Shown here piece after piece: positions 1 through 6,084 of a DNA stretch of 16,568 nt (the stretch's first letter is position 1; each line of letters begins with the position of its first letter). A program made the position numbers and the translations under genes. Under the pieces are notes generated by a model. It was not told the DNA's origin. It searched no databases and worked only from the letters and a program-made list of their open reading frames with translations. Source of the stretch: Prevotellaceae bacterium UBA7017 (GTDB lineage Bacteria; Bacteroidota; Bacteroidia; Bacteroidales; Bacteroidaceae); NCBI GenBank assembly GCA_002449535.1, contig DJWZ01000023.1:1-16568 (forward strand), written 5' to 3'.

Positions 1-527
1 GTCGTGAATTTTCCACGCTCTTCGTCTGTAAAGCCAGGGTTGTTATGGTTCGTCTTGGGGTTCTTCAGGTCAATCTCCTCATGAGCTACGTTTAAGTCGC
101 CGCAGAAGATAACAGGCTTCTGGCGGTCCAGCTCTTTGATGTAGTTAAGGAAGTCATCCTCCCATTTCATGCGGTAGTCAAGACGCTTCAGACCGTCCTG
201 CGCATTTGGTACATAAACAGTTATGAAGAAGAAGTCTTCATACTCCAAGGTTATGACTCTTCCCTCATGGTCATGTTCTTCTATCCCCATTCCGTAGCGT
301 ACTGACAAAGGCTTGTGCTTGGTGTATATGGCTGTGCCTGAATATCCTTTCTTTTCAGCATAGTTCCAATATGCTTCGTACCCAAGGAAAGGTAAATCCA
401 ACTGTCCGGCTTGCATCTTTGTCTCCTGTAGGCAGAAGAAGTCTGCATCCAGTTCGTTAAAGATGTTTTCAAACCCTTTTCCTACACAGGCTCTCAAGCC
501 GTTTACATTCCAAGATATGAATTTCAT
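1..527 (-). CDS. xth: Exodeoxyribonuclease III (AP endonuclease family), 3' end cut by window
   Basis: Mg-dependent DNA repair nuclease of the exonuclease III/AP endonuclease family, which cuts at abasic sites and removes 3'-blocked ends; cytoplasmic. The 175 visible residues carry the family signatures in order: SWNVNGLRA near the N-terminus (Asn8), LQETK with the metal-binding Glu35, VYVPNA with Tyr105, GDLNVAHEEIDL with the catalytic Asp144 and Asn146, and the NPGFTDEERGKF segment just before the window edge. About 75 to 85 C-terminal residues, including the last catalytic His, should lie beyond base 1. I chose the ATG at 527 because the conserved SWNVNG motif starts only five residues later. 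A 72-nt gap separates it from the SPOR gene upstream, so it may have its own promoter, but I see no convincing one. Family assignment is secure; xth versus exoA is only naming. Confidence 0.95.
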   Translation of the reverse strand, partial: MKFISWNVNGLRACVGKGFENIFNELDADFFCLQETKMQAGQLDLPFLGYEAYWNYAEKKGYSGTAIYTKHKPLSVRYGMGIEEHDHEGRVITLEYEDFFFITVYVPNAQDGLKRLDYRMKWEDDFLNYIKELDRQKPVIFCGDLNVAHEEIDLKNPKTNHNNPGFTDEERGKFT

Positions 528-599
528 TATCGATTTCGTTGAAGATGCTGCGTCATGAAAATGTAAAAATTGTTTTCCATTTTGCATAACTTAAACGCA

Positions 600-1154
600 T
601 CATTGTCTTCTTAAGGTAATGGTTCCTTTTATTATGCAGGCATCCTTGTAGCCTAATTTCTTGACTTTTGCAAGCATTTCACGGGCATCGTGCAGGTCTT
701 TGTAGTTTCCCATGCGACATTTCCATGATGGAGAATAGAAGTGCACGTATATAGGCTCGTTAGGGAAGTTGGTCTTCATTACGGCACCAGCCGTTTCTGC
801 CTTCTGGCGGTCTGTACGCGTGCTGCCTCCTGAGTAAACCTGAACCCGATATCCCTGTGTTTTGTATGAGTTGCTCATTATCTTCTTGCGGGTGTCAAGC
901 TTTTTCGCAAGATTGTCGGCTTCCTCCTCCTCAGGCGTTTTCTTCACTTCTTGTTTGTGGGCATGTCGTTGCACGGCAGGGTCAGGTATGACAGGTCCCC
1001 CATTGCCATTGACGAGAGAGTCAATCGCTGGGTCTTCTATGACAGTAACGGAGCCTTGTCCCGCCTGTTCTTTCTGCAAGTTTTCAAGAAAAGTCTGTGC
1101 ATTGGTGGTTATAGCCACCAATGCCAGACATAGTATGGAAAATATTTTTTTCAT
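600..1154 (-). CDS. Secreted SPOR-domain protein
   Basis: Predicted exported protein of 184 residues. Residues 1-20 form a signal peptide (basic MKK, hydrophobic core, TNAQ at the probable cleavage site). A charged, Pro- and Glu-rich linker follows to about residue 95. Residues about 100-178 match a SPOR domain: GYRVQVYSGGSTR at its first strand, then the RMGNYKDLHDAREMLAKVKK segment, the usual SPOR pattern of 'r.G.y....A...l..lk'. SPOR domains bind denuded glycan strands of septal peptidoglycan, so a role at the cell envelope or division site is likely but not proven. The gene starts 9 nt after tpiA and is probably co-transcribed with it. No lipobox Cys is seen at the cleavage site, so it is probably periplasmic rather than a lipoprotein. 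Confidence 0.88.
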   Translation of the reverse strand: MKKIFSILCLALVAITTNAQTFLENLQKEQAGQGSVTVIEDPAIDSLVNGNGGPVIPDPAVQRHAHKQEVKKTPEEEEADNLAKKLDTRKKIMSNSYKTQGYRVQVYSGGSTRTDRQKAETAGAVMKTNFPNEPIYVHFYSPSWKCRMGNYKDLHDAREMLAKVKKLGYKDACIIKGTITLRRQ

Positions 1155-1163
1155 TATCTTTAT

Positions 1164-1916
1164 TTATCCCCAAGCATCAATGATACCCTTGAAGTCTGCA
1201 GCCTTGAGTGATGCACCACCAATCAGACCACCATCGATGTCAGGCTTAGCGAAGAGTTCAGGAGCGTTGCTTGCCTTGCAAGAACCACCATAGAGGATAG
1301 TAGTGTCGTCAGCAGCCTGTGCACCATATACTTCAGCTACGCAAGAACGGATGTATGCATGTATCTCTTCAGCCTGCTCAGCAGTTGCTGTCTTGCCTGT
1401 GCCGATAGCCCAGATTGGTTCGTAAGCAATGATGATGTTCTTCCACTGCTCTGCAGAGAGATGGAATACGCTGCCTGCGAGTTCTGCCTTTACTACTTCG
1501 TTCTGCTTGTTAGCCTCACGCTCTGCGAGAGATTCGCCGATGCAGAAGATAACCTTCAGACCGTTGGCAAGAGCCAGCTCTACTTTCTCCTTCAGGATTT
1601 CCGGAGTCTCGTGATAGTACTCACGACGCTCTGAGTGACCCAAGATGACATACTGTGCACCAGTTGACTTAACCATCTCTGCACTTACCTCACCTGTGTA
1701 TGCACCAGAAGCCTTGTCGGCGCAGTTCTCAGCGCTGAGCTCGATGCAGCTGCCTTTGATAACGTCAGCAACGCTTGCAAGGTGGATGAATGGTGTGCCG
1801 ATGATAACACCACAGTTAGGATTCTTTACTACTTCTGTCAGCTCCTTTGCGAGAGCGATACCCTCTTGCAGGTTCTTGTTCATTTTCCAGTTACCTGCTA
1901 CGATTTTCTTTCTCAT
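1164..1916 (-). CDS. tpiA: Triosephosphate isomerase
   Basis: Interconverts dihydroxyacetone phosphate and glyceraldehyde 3-phosphate in glycolysis and gluconeogenesis; cytoplasmic. The 250-residue length is that of a complete enzyme. Active-site residues are all present: Asn9 and Lys11 in GNWKMNK, His94 in VILGHSERR, and the catalytic base Glu166 in AYEPIWAIGTGKTA, followed by the phosphate-binding YGGSCK and DGGLIGGASL segments. The ATG at 1916 gives the canonical MRKKIVAGNWKMN start. A 73-nt A/T-rich gap separates it from the DoxX-like gene upstream, room for a separate promoter, although no clear TAnnTTTG element stands out. The SPOR gene follows after 9 nt. Confidence 0.98.
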   Translation of the reverse strand: MRKKIVAGNWKMNKNLQEGIALAKELTEVVKNPNCGVIIGTPFIHLASVADVIKGSCIELSAENCADKASGAYTGEVSAEMVKSTGAQYVILGHSERREYYHETPEILKEKVELALANGLKVIFCIGESLAEREANKQNEVVKAELAGSVFHLSAEQWKNIIIAYEPIWAIGTGKTATAEQAEEIHAYIRSCVAEVYGAQAADDTTILYGGSCKASNAPELFAKPDIDGGLIGGASLKAADFKGIIDAWG

Positions 1917-1989
1917 AGTTTTCTTTGTGTTATTAATAATGTTTTATAATTATAAGTATAAGCCTTATTGGTCTTATCAATGTCAATAT

Positions 1990-3114
1990 TCAATGTTCAA
2001 TGGATTTCAACTCTTCTTTGTCAGGAAGGTCGTTGTGGCTCCATTTGCCGATGATGGTCCCGTCTTTCAGCATCACGAGTCCTGGGTTACTTCTTATAAT
2101 GGTCTTCAATGTTACCTCATCGGTATTGCAGAAAGGATATTCGGCTCCTGTTATGTCTATCCATCGTTCTATGCCTTCTCCGATGCTTGCTGTCAGACAG
2201 TAAAATGGAATGTTCCTGCTGAGTGAATATTCGTATATCTCATCTATATTTCCGAAACAACCCTCGTCAGCGTTTTCCAAGTGTGGAGCTATCAGCAGCA
2301 GGGTGCATCCTTTGTCTGCCAGTACCTGCTCCGTGATATCCTGGTTGTCTGAAAGCCTTACGATGCTGAAGTCGTGGATTGGTGGCTCATAGCCTTTCTT
2401 TATCACCTTTGTCTTTGAGTCGATAAATGTCCAGGTGCTGTCAGGATAGTTCTCCAGGGTAAACTCTTTCCTTTTTCCGTTTTTCTCAAGTATGAAGGTT
2501 GTCTCCAGCACTGGTTGCTCTGCTCCCTCCGGCATCTTCATGCCCTCTGGTATATTGGCTCCGATGTGGTAGGGACGGAAGTCTATCGGTGGCAGGTAAT
2601 ACAGCGAATAAGCCGACAGGGTCAGTATTCCGAAAGTGGAAAGATTGAATATCAGCCATTGTTTCTTCAGCGATATAAACCTCGGCATGAGCAGGGGATA
2701 TGCTGCTATTGCTATTGTTGCTGCCAGGAGGATGATGTTCTTCAGCAAAGTCGCTCCGTTGCTCAGTATTATCGCGTCGCCAAAGCATCCGCAGTCGCTC
2801 ACTGGGTCATCGATGTATATCCATACTGTCAGCCCTGTCATGATTAGCATGAAGAGCAAGGCAAGTTTTGATACTACTCGGCGATTGATAGCAAACAGCA
2901 ACATCGCTCCGATGACAAATTCTATCAATGACAGCAGGATTGCTCCCCCAAGTGTCTGCCAGTCGGCTATCCAGTCGTTCGAGAGCCCCATTGCCTCTAA
3001 GTAATCCTGCAACTTGTATTGTGTGCCGAGCGGATCGACAGCCTTCACAAATCCTGAGAACAAGAATACTGCGGCAACGACAAATCTCGATATGTTAACG
3101 ACGGCTTTCTTCAT
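1990..3114 (-). CDS. DoxX/MauE-like membrane protein fused to a thioredoxin-like domain (BT_3928-type family)
   Basis: 374 residues in two parts. Residues 1-145 are a four-helix membrane module of the DoxX/MauE type, with helices near 8-24, 55-77, 82-101 and 121-142. SGFVKAVDPLG follows the first helix and a CGCFGD motif (Cys108, Cys110) lies between helices 3 and 4; MauE-like proteins often carry this cysteine motif. A fifth hydrophobic segment (about 152-172) leads into a soluble C-terminal half. That half ends in a thioredoxin-like pattern (GCTLLLIAP near 269-277; NPGLVMLKDGTIIGKW near 343-358) but has no CxxC. It is probably a periplasm-facing redox or envelope protein; the actual role is unknown to me. 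The start codon shares 1 nt with the DUF1599 stop (TAATG), pointing to translational coupling. Confidence 0.85.
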   Translation of the reverse strand: MKKAVVNISRFVVAAVFLFSGFVKAVDPLGTQYKLQDYLEAMGLSNDWIADWQTLGGAILLSLIEFVIGAMLLFAINRRVVSKLALLFMLIMTGLTVWIYIDDPVSDCGCFGDAIILSNGATLLKNIILLAATIAIAAYPLLMPRFISLKKQWLIFNLSTFGILTLSAYSLYYLPPIDFRPYHIGANIPEGMKMPEGAEQPVLETTFILEKNGKRKEFTLENYPDSTWTFIDSKTKVIKKGYEPPIHDFSIVRLSDNQDITEQVLADKGCTLLLIAPHLENADEGCFGNIDEIYEYSLSRNIPFYCLTASIGEGIERWIDITGAEYPFCNTDEVTLKTIIRSNPGLVMLKDGTIIGKWSHNDLPDKEELKSIEH

Positions 3115-3671
3115 TAAACCTCCTGTGGCAATGGCGACAGCTTTATGACAGCAAAGACGGAATAGTTGATGATGTCCATTATGTTGGAGTCGATACCCTC
3201 CGATGCTATGGTCACACCATTCTTGTCCTCAATCTCCTTTATGCGCTCCAGCTTCGTGAGAATGATGTCGGTATAGGAACTGACCCTCATGTCACGCCAA
3301 GCTTCCCCATAATCATGGTTCTTCTTCTGCATCAGCTCCAGACATTCTCTGGCATGCTCGTCGTAAAGCGCCATAGCCTCGTCATTCGTCATGTCAACCT
3401 TGTCGGCATACCCCTTCTTCAGTTGGATGAGACCAATGATGCCATAGTTGATTAACGCCATAAACTCAGGCAGGATGCCTTCGCCCACCAATGATTCTCC
3501 TGTTACTTCAAGCGTCCTGATGCGTTTTGCCTTGATAAAGAGCTGGTCAGTCAGCGACGATGGTCTCAGCATGCGCCAAGACGGCTTGTAGTCGTAGAGT
3601 TTCTTAGAGAAAATCTCACGACATTCTGCCATTGCAGCCTGAAATTCCTTGTTTGTATCTGGTCTTTTCAT
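3114..3671 (-). CDS. DUF1599 protein with two tandem DUF1599 domains
   Basis: 185-residue, probably cytoplasmic all-alpha protein of the DUF1599 (nucleotide-modification-associated domain 1) family. It contains two copies of the same unit. Residues about 18-84 read C-x-EIFSKKLYDYKPSWRMLR, then SSLTD, KRI, EGI and INYGIIGLIQL. Residues about 110-178 read CLELMQKKNHDYGEAWRDMR, then SSYTD, ERI, EGI and INYSVFAVIKL. The shared DY..(S/A)W..(M/L)R and EGI...(D/A)(I/L)INY motifs define the domain. Biochemical function is unsettled; the family name suggests a link to nucleotide metabolism. I chose the ATG at 3671 rather than an in-frame ATG at 3752 because the extra 27 residues are not domain-like and a good Bacteroidetes promoter overlaps them. 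It is first in the block with the DoxX-like gene (1-nt overlap). Confidence 0.9.
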   Translation of the reverse strand: MKRPDTNKEFQAAMAECREIFSKKLYDYKPSWRMLRPSSLTDQLFIKAKRIRTLEVTGESLVGEGILPEFMALINYGIIGLIQLKKGYADKVDMTNDEAMALYDEHARECLELMQKKNHDYGEAWRDMRVSSYTDIILTKLERIKEIEDKNGVTIASEGIDSNIMDIINYSVFAVIKLSPLPQEV

Positions 3672-3683
3672 AATAAGCGACTG

Positions 3684-3715
3684 CAAAATTATAAATAATT
3701 TTTCAAATACGCAAG
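3684..3715 (-). promoter_or_regulatory. Bacteroidetes-type promoter for the DUF1599 - DoxX pair
   Basis: Read on the minus strand, TAATTTTG (3691-3684) is a full match to the Bacteroidetes -7 consensus TAnnTTTG. CTTG (3715-3712) lies 20 nt upstream, in the usual range for the -33 TTG/TTTG element. Transcription would begin near 3680, only about 9 nt before the ATG at 3671, giving a very short leader. The position also argues against starting the DUF1599 protein at 3752, which would lie upstream of the promoter. Assignment is by consensus match only. Confidence 0.55.
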
Positions 3716-3792
3716 AAAAACCACATATTTTGCCATAGCTCCCAATAAACAAAATTTATTTGAAGCCTATAAACTTTTCCTTCTCTCCCTAC

Positions 3793-3807
3793 AGAAAATA
3801 ATTTTCT
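3793..3807. repeat. A/T-rich palindrome on the left flank of the 21-bp array
   Basis: AGAAAATAATTTTCT is a 15-nt palindrome with 7-bp arms and one central base. It is nearly identical in its core to the palindrome at 3921-3934 on the other side of the array. The two palindromes bracket the four-unit array, 15 and 16 nt from its edges, so the group may be one composite element. Function unknown. Confidence 0.45.
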
Positions 3808-3822
3808 CCCCTATGCATTCTA

Positions 3823-3862
3823 TGTTCAAGGGCTTTGAACATATGTCCAAAGCCCTTGTACA
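3823..3862 (-). terminator. Candidate terminator or attenuator hairpin after the polysaccharide operon
   Basis: In the leftward transcript the second and first array units pair with each other. TGTACAAGGGCTTTGGACA is followed after TA by TGTTCAAAGCCCTTGAACA, giving an almost continuous stem with one A-A mismatch and one G-U pair; the innermost few bases must open as the loop. The 11-bp core CAAGGGCTTTG / CAAAGCCCTTG is perfect. It lies about 105 nt beyond the last stop codon of the operon. No U-run follows, so intrinsic termination is not certain; 3' end protection or processing are alternatives. Confidence 0.35.
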
Positions 3863-3904
3863 GTAGTTCAGAGCCCTTGGACAGGTGTTTAGAGCCCTTG
3901 AACA
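3823..3904. repeat. Four near-palindromic 19-bp units with an exact 21-bp period
   Basis: Units begin at 3823, 3844, 3865 and 3886, each 19 bp with a 2-bp spacer (TA, GT, GG). Written in one orientation they are TGTTCAAAGCCCTTGAACA (the first unit, inverted), TGTCCAAAGCCCTTGTACA, AGTTCAGAGCCCTTGGACA and TGTTTAGAGCCCTTGAACA. The consensus is a 7-bp inverted arm, TGTTCAA/TTGAACA, around a 5-nt AGCCC core. The first unit has perfect arms; the others keep most pairings through compensating or wobble changes. The array lies between the end of the polysaccharide operon (3968) and the DUF1599 promoter. It could be a set of RNA hairpins, a row of protein-binding sites spaced two helical turns apart, or a small repetitive reading frame (leftward, 3905-3789). 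It is not CRISPR-like: the spacers are only 2 bp. Confidence 0.85.
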
Positions 3905-3920
3905 TAAACTCCTCCGAAGG

Positions 3921-3934
3921 GAAAATAAATTTTC
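3921..3934. repeat. A/T-rich palindrome on the right flank of the 21-bp array
   Basis: GAAAATAAATTTTC is a 14-nt near-palindrome with 6-bp arms (GAAAAT/ATTTTC) around AA. It shares its sequence with the left-flank element at 3793-3807. A further short inverted repeat, TTATTG-TG-CAATAA (3947-3960), lies between it and the stop codon of the GT4 gene. Confidence 0.4.
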
Positions 3935-3967
3935 ATTAGGAGCTGGTTATTGTGCAATAAGGATGCG

Positions 3968-5143
3968 TTATTTTGCAGCAATGCTTACATAACCCTTCAG
4001 TTTTTCATACCATGAGTAATAATTCTTTACCATATCGTATCCTTTTTGGGCAATCGAATTACGCTCTTCCCTGTTTGTCATAAGCCGGATACAGGATGCA
4101 GCAAAGGCATCTGCTCCGTCACTTATTATGCAATTCTCCCCGTTCCGTAATTCTGGTATGGCATGAGATATAAGTGATGTCATCACTACAGGTATTCCGC
4201 ACCCCATACCAACAAGCACTTTGTTTTGTATGCCAGCAGCAACCCTTACAGGTGCAACCAAGAGACAGGCATCTTTAAGAAACTCTTCTAATTTGTCAAC
4301 AAAACCTGTAACAATTATGTCATCAGAAACTAATGCCTGTATGTTAGGTGGGGGGAGGGAACCTACAATGTAGAATTTGGCAGAGGGACGCTCCCGCTTG
4401 ATGAGTGGGAATACCTCGTTAGCAAAATACAGGGCAGCATCCTGATTTTGCATCGAACGCATGTTTCCAAGGAAACATATTTTGTCAACATCATAGGAAG
4501 TAGAGATATCCTCTATATATCCTACGCCGTTGCTGTGTAGCGTGAGTGAAGATGTGTCCCCCTTAATATTGTTCTTGAGGTAGTCAATATCAGCCTGTGA
4601 TACAAGCACTACCTTGGGGAAATGGGTTGTAACGAATTTCTCGTATTTTGCTATGAGTCTTTGCTCCAGAATATATACATATTTCAGCAGTCCGACTCCT
4701 TCTGCTTTTGATGACAGTATGTATGTTTTTGACAAGGCATCAGTCATTTCTATGATAGACTTTTCTTCCAGATGCAGTTCGCTGAGATATGGCACCATGC
4801 GCAGCAAGTGGGAAATGTATAGGTCGGGCTTCTCTTTCTCTATGACTTTTTGCAAGAGTTCCTTATATGCACTGGAATAGTAATAACCACATTGTATAGG
4901 TCGTCCCATAATAAAATGCATAGCCCCCATGAAAAGAGACCTGATTCTGTTACGGTTTATGAAATAAACTCTGTCATAGAGTTCATGAGCCTGTTCTACA
5001 GGAGTAACCTTCTCATCAGAAAGAGACACGAGAATGAGCTTATGTCCCTGTTGCTTTAGATGTCTTGCTATTTCGTTAATACGCAGGGCATCTCCACCAT
5101 ACTGTGGAAACGGAAATCGTGGAGTAAGTATGCAGATGTTCAT
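3968..5143 (-). CDS. GT4-type glycosyltransferase (GT-B fold)
   Basis: 391-residue nucleotide-sugar glycosyltransferase with the two-lobed GT-B fold, probably cytoplasmic and acting on the lipid-linked repeat unit. The N-terminal lobe starts ILTPRFPFPQYGGDALRI (residues 4-21), typical of the donor/acceptor glycine loop. The C-terminal lobe has ICFLGNMRSMQNQDAALYF (222-240), FYIVGSLPP (257-265), TGFVDKLEEFL (279-289) and GIQNKVLVGMGCGIPVV (304-320). In relatives the last segment usually reads KVLEAMA.G.PVV; here the conserved Glu is Val311, so the usual E-x7-E donor contact is altered. It is last in the operon and its ATG overlaps the acyltransferase stop (ATGA). Donor and acceptor cannot be read from the sequence. 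Confidence 0.88.
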   Translation of the reverse strand: MNICILTPRFPFPQYGGDALRINEIARHLKQQGHKLILVSLSDEKVTPVEQAHELYDRVYFINRNRIRSLFMGAMHFIMGRPIQCGYYYSSAYKELLQKVIEKEKPDLYISHLLRMVPYLSELHLEEKSIIEMTDALSKTYILSSKAEGVGLLKYVYILEQRLIAKYEKFVTTHFPKVVLVSQADIDYLKNNIKGDTSSLTLHSNGVGYIEDISTSYDVDKICFLGNMRSMQNQDAALYFANEVFPLIKRERPSAKFYIVGSLPPPNIQALVSDDIIVTGFVDKLEEFLKDACLLVAPVRVAAGIQNKVLVGMGCGIPVVMTSLISHAIPELRNGENCIISDGADAFAASCIRLMTNREERNSIAQKGYDMVKNYYSWYEKLKGYVSIAAK

Positions 5144-6084
5144 AATGTTTTAAATAGATAATTGATGCCAGCCAGCATAGGGGCTATGAATAGATGCGCT
5201 GTGAAGTAGGTCACAGCAATGGGATATGATATGTGTATATAGGGAATGATTTGCAAGATGAGCATATTGGCAATATATATTTCAAGGGAATACTGTCCAA
5301 GGAAGCAGAAAACGCGATATACGGCATCACGCCTTCTAATGGAGCGACAGCATATCCAAGCCAAAGCCCAAAGCAGGAATGGGGCGGACATGTAGGCTAA
5401 CTCAAACTTCTGTACGAATCCCATCATGAAGAATGCACTCATCACTATCAGTGCAGGCACAAAAACATACATCCCTTTCTTGTAGGTGTCGGGTGTATTG
5501 TGCTGATAGCACAGAATGCCAAACAGGAAGATAGGGATACGAGAGAAAGCACATTGGTAAAACCATCCGTCCTGATAAAAAAACAAGAAACAGAAAAGCA
5601 GAAGAAAAGAGCAAATAATAGAGATGCTTCCCCATCTTTGTACGATGCGGTAAAGCAAGGGGAAAAGCAGATATAGATATAAGATGAAGCTGAGATACCA
5701 CTCAAACCGGAAACCGCCAATATCCCAAAAATTGAGAGTCGTCAGGTTGCAGACGATATCATACACTGTAAAATCATGGTGTTGCAGGTAGCAGGCGATT
5801 AAGTACGAAATCAAGGTGAACAGCACCATTATGGGATATATGCGCTTGATACGGTGTTGATAGAAAATCTTCAGTGGGTTGCTCTCCAGCGACCGGCAGA
5901 GTCCGTAGCCGCTAAAGAAGAGAAAGATATCTACCCCAACAAATCCAGGGTAGAATATCGTCCAAATGCTGTGCTCCTTATCTACTCCGATAAGGTGAGA
6001 AAGGAGTATGCCGATAATGGCAACTCCTGAAAAAAACAGCTTGTTGGAGACGATGTTGCGATAAGTGTCAGCAGATGTTTTCAT
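5140..6084 (-). CDS. AT3-family membrane O-acyltransferase
   Basis: 314-residue integral membrane protein with about ten hydrophobic segments, of the acyltransferase 3 family that acetylates or otherwise acylates surface sugars. Family marks are the helix-1 His30 in GILLSHLIG, GFVGVDIFLFFSGYGL (47-62), the FYQHRIKRIYP motif (74-84) and GQYSLEIYIANMLIL (263-277). It is shorter than two-domain members and has no SGNH domain, so it is the membrane module alone. It probably decorates the repeat unit at the inner membrane. Its ATG shares 1 nt with the GH16 stop (TAATG) and its stop overlaps the GT4 start by 4 nt. The group transferred, probably acetyl, is an inference from the family. Confidence 0.88.
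   Translation of the reverse strand: MKTSADTYRNIVSNKLFFSGVAIIGILLSHLIGVDKEHSIWTIFYPGFVGVDIFLFFSGYGLCRSLESNPLKIFYQHRIKRIYPIMVLFTLISYLIACYLQHHDFTVYDIVCNLTTLNFWDIGGFRFEWYLSFILYLYLLFPLLYRIVQRWGSISIICSFLLLFCFLFFYQDGWFYQCAFSRIPIFLFGILCYQHNTPDTYKKGMYVFVPALIVMSAFFMMGFVQKFELAYMSAPFLLWALAWICCRSIRRRDAVYRVFCFLGQYSLEIYIANMLILQIIPYIHISYPIAVTYFTAHLFIAPMLAGINYLFKTL

Noticed and set aside
540..585. Promoter for the exonuclease III gene (TACATTTTC on the minus strand)
   Set aside because: It matches TAnnTTTG only partly and no TTTG/TTG lies 19-21 nt upstream.
862..1293. Plus-strand open frame of 143 codons across the SPOR/tpiA junction
   Set aside because: It is antisense to two well-supported genes, its product matches no family pattern, and its openness follows from codon use on the other strand.
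1917..1989. Promoter for tpiA in the A/T-rich gap
   Set aside because: TATACTTA and nearby TTG tracts are suggestive, but neither the -7 match nor the spacing is good enough to call in such A/T-rich DNA.
1645..2226. Plus-strand open frame of 193 codons over the tpiA start and the end of the DoxX-like gene
   Set aside because: It is antisense to conserved genes and looks like a shadow frame; the residue pattern shows no recognisable domain.
3672..3752. N-terminal extension of the DUF1599 protein from an ATG at 3752
   Set aside because: The extra 27 residues are not domain-like, and a TAnnTTTG promoter lies inside this stretch, so transcripts from it could not include the ATG.
3823..3904. CRISPR array
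   Set aside because: The units are regularly spaced but separated by only 2 bp, with no unique spacers and no cas genes nearby.
3947..3960. TTATTG-TG-CAATAA inverted repeat just after the GT4 stop codon, as a terminator
   Set aside because: The arms are only 6 bp and A/T-rich with a 2-nt loop and no U-run, so a stable terminator stem is unlikely.
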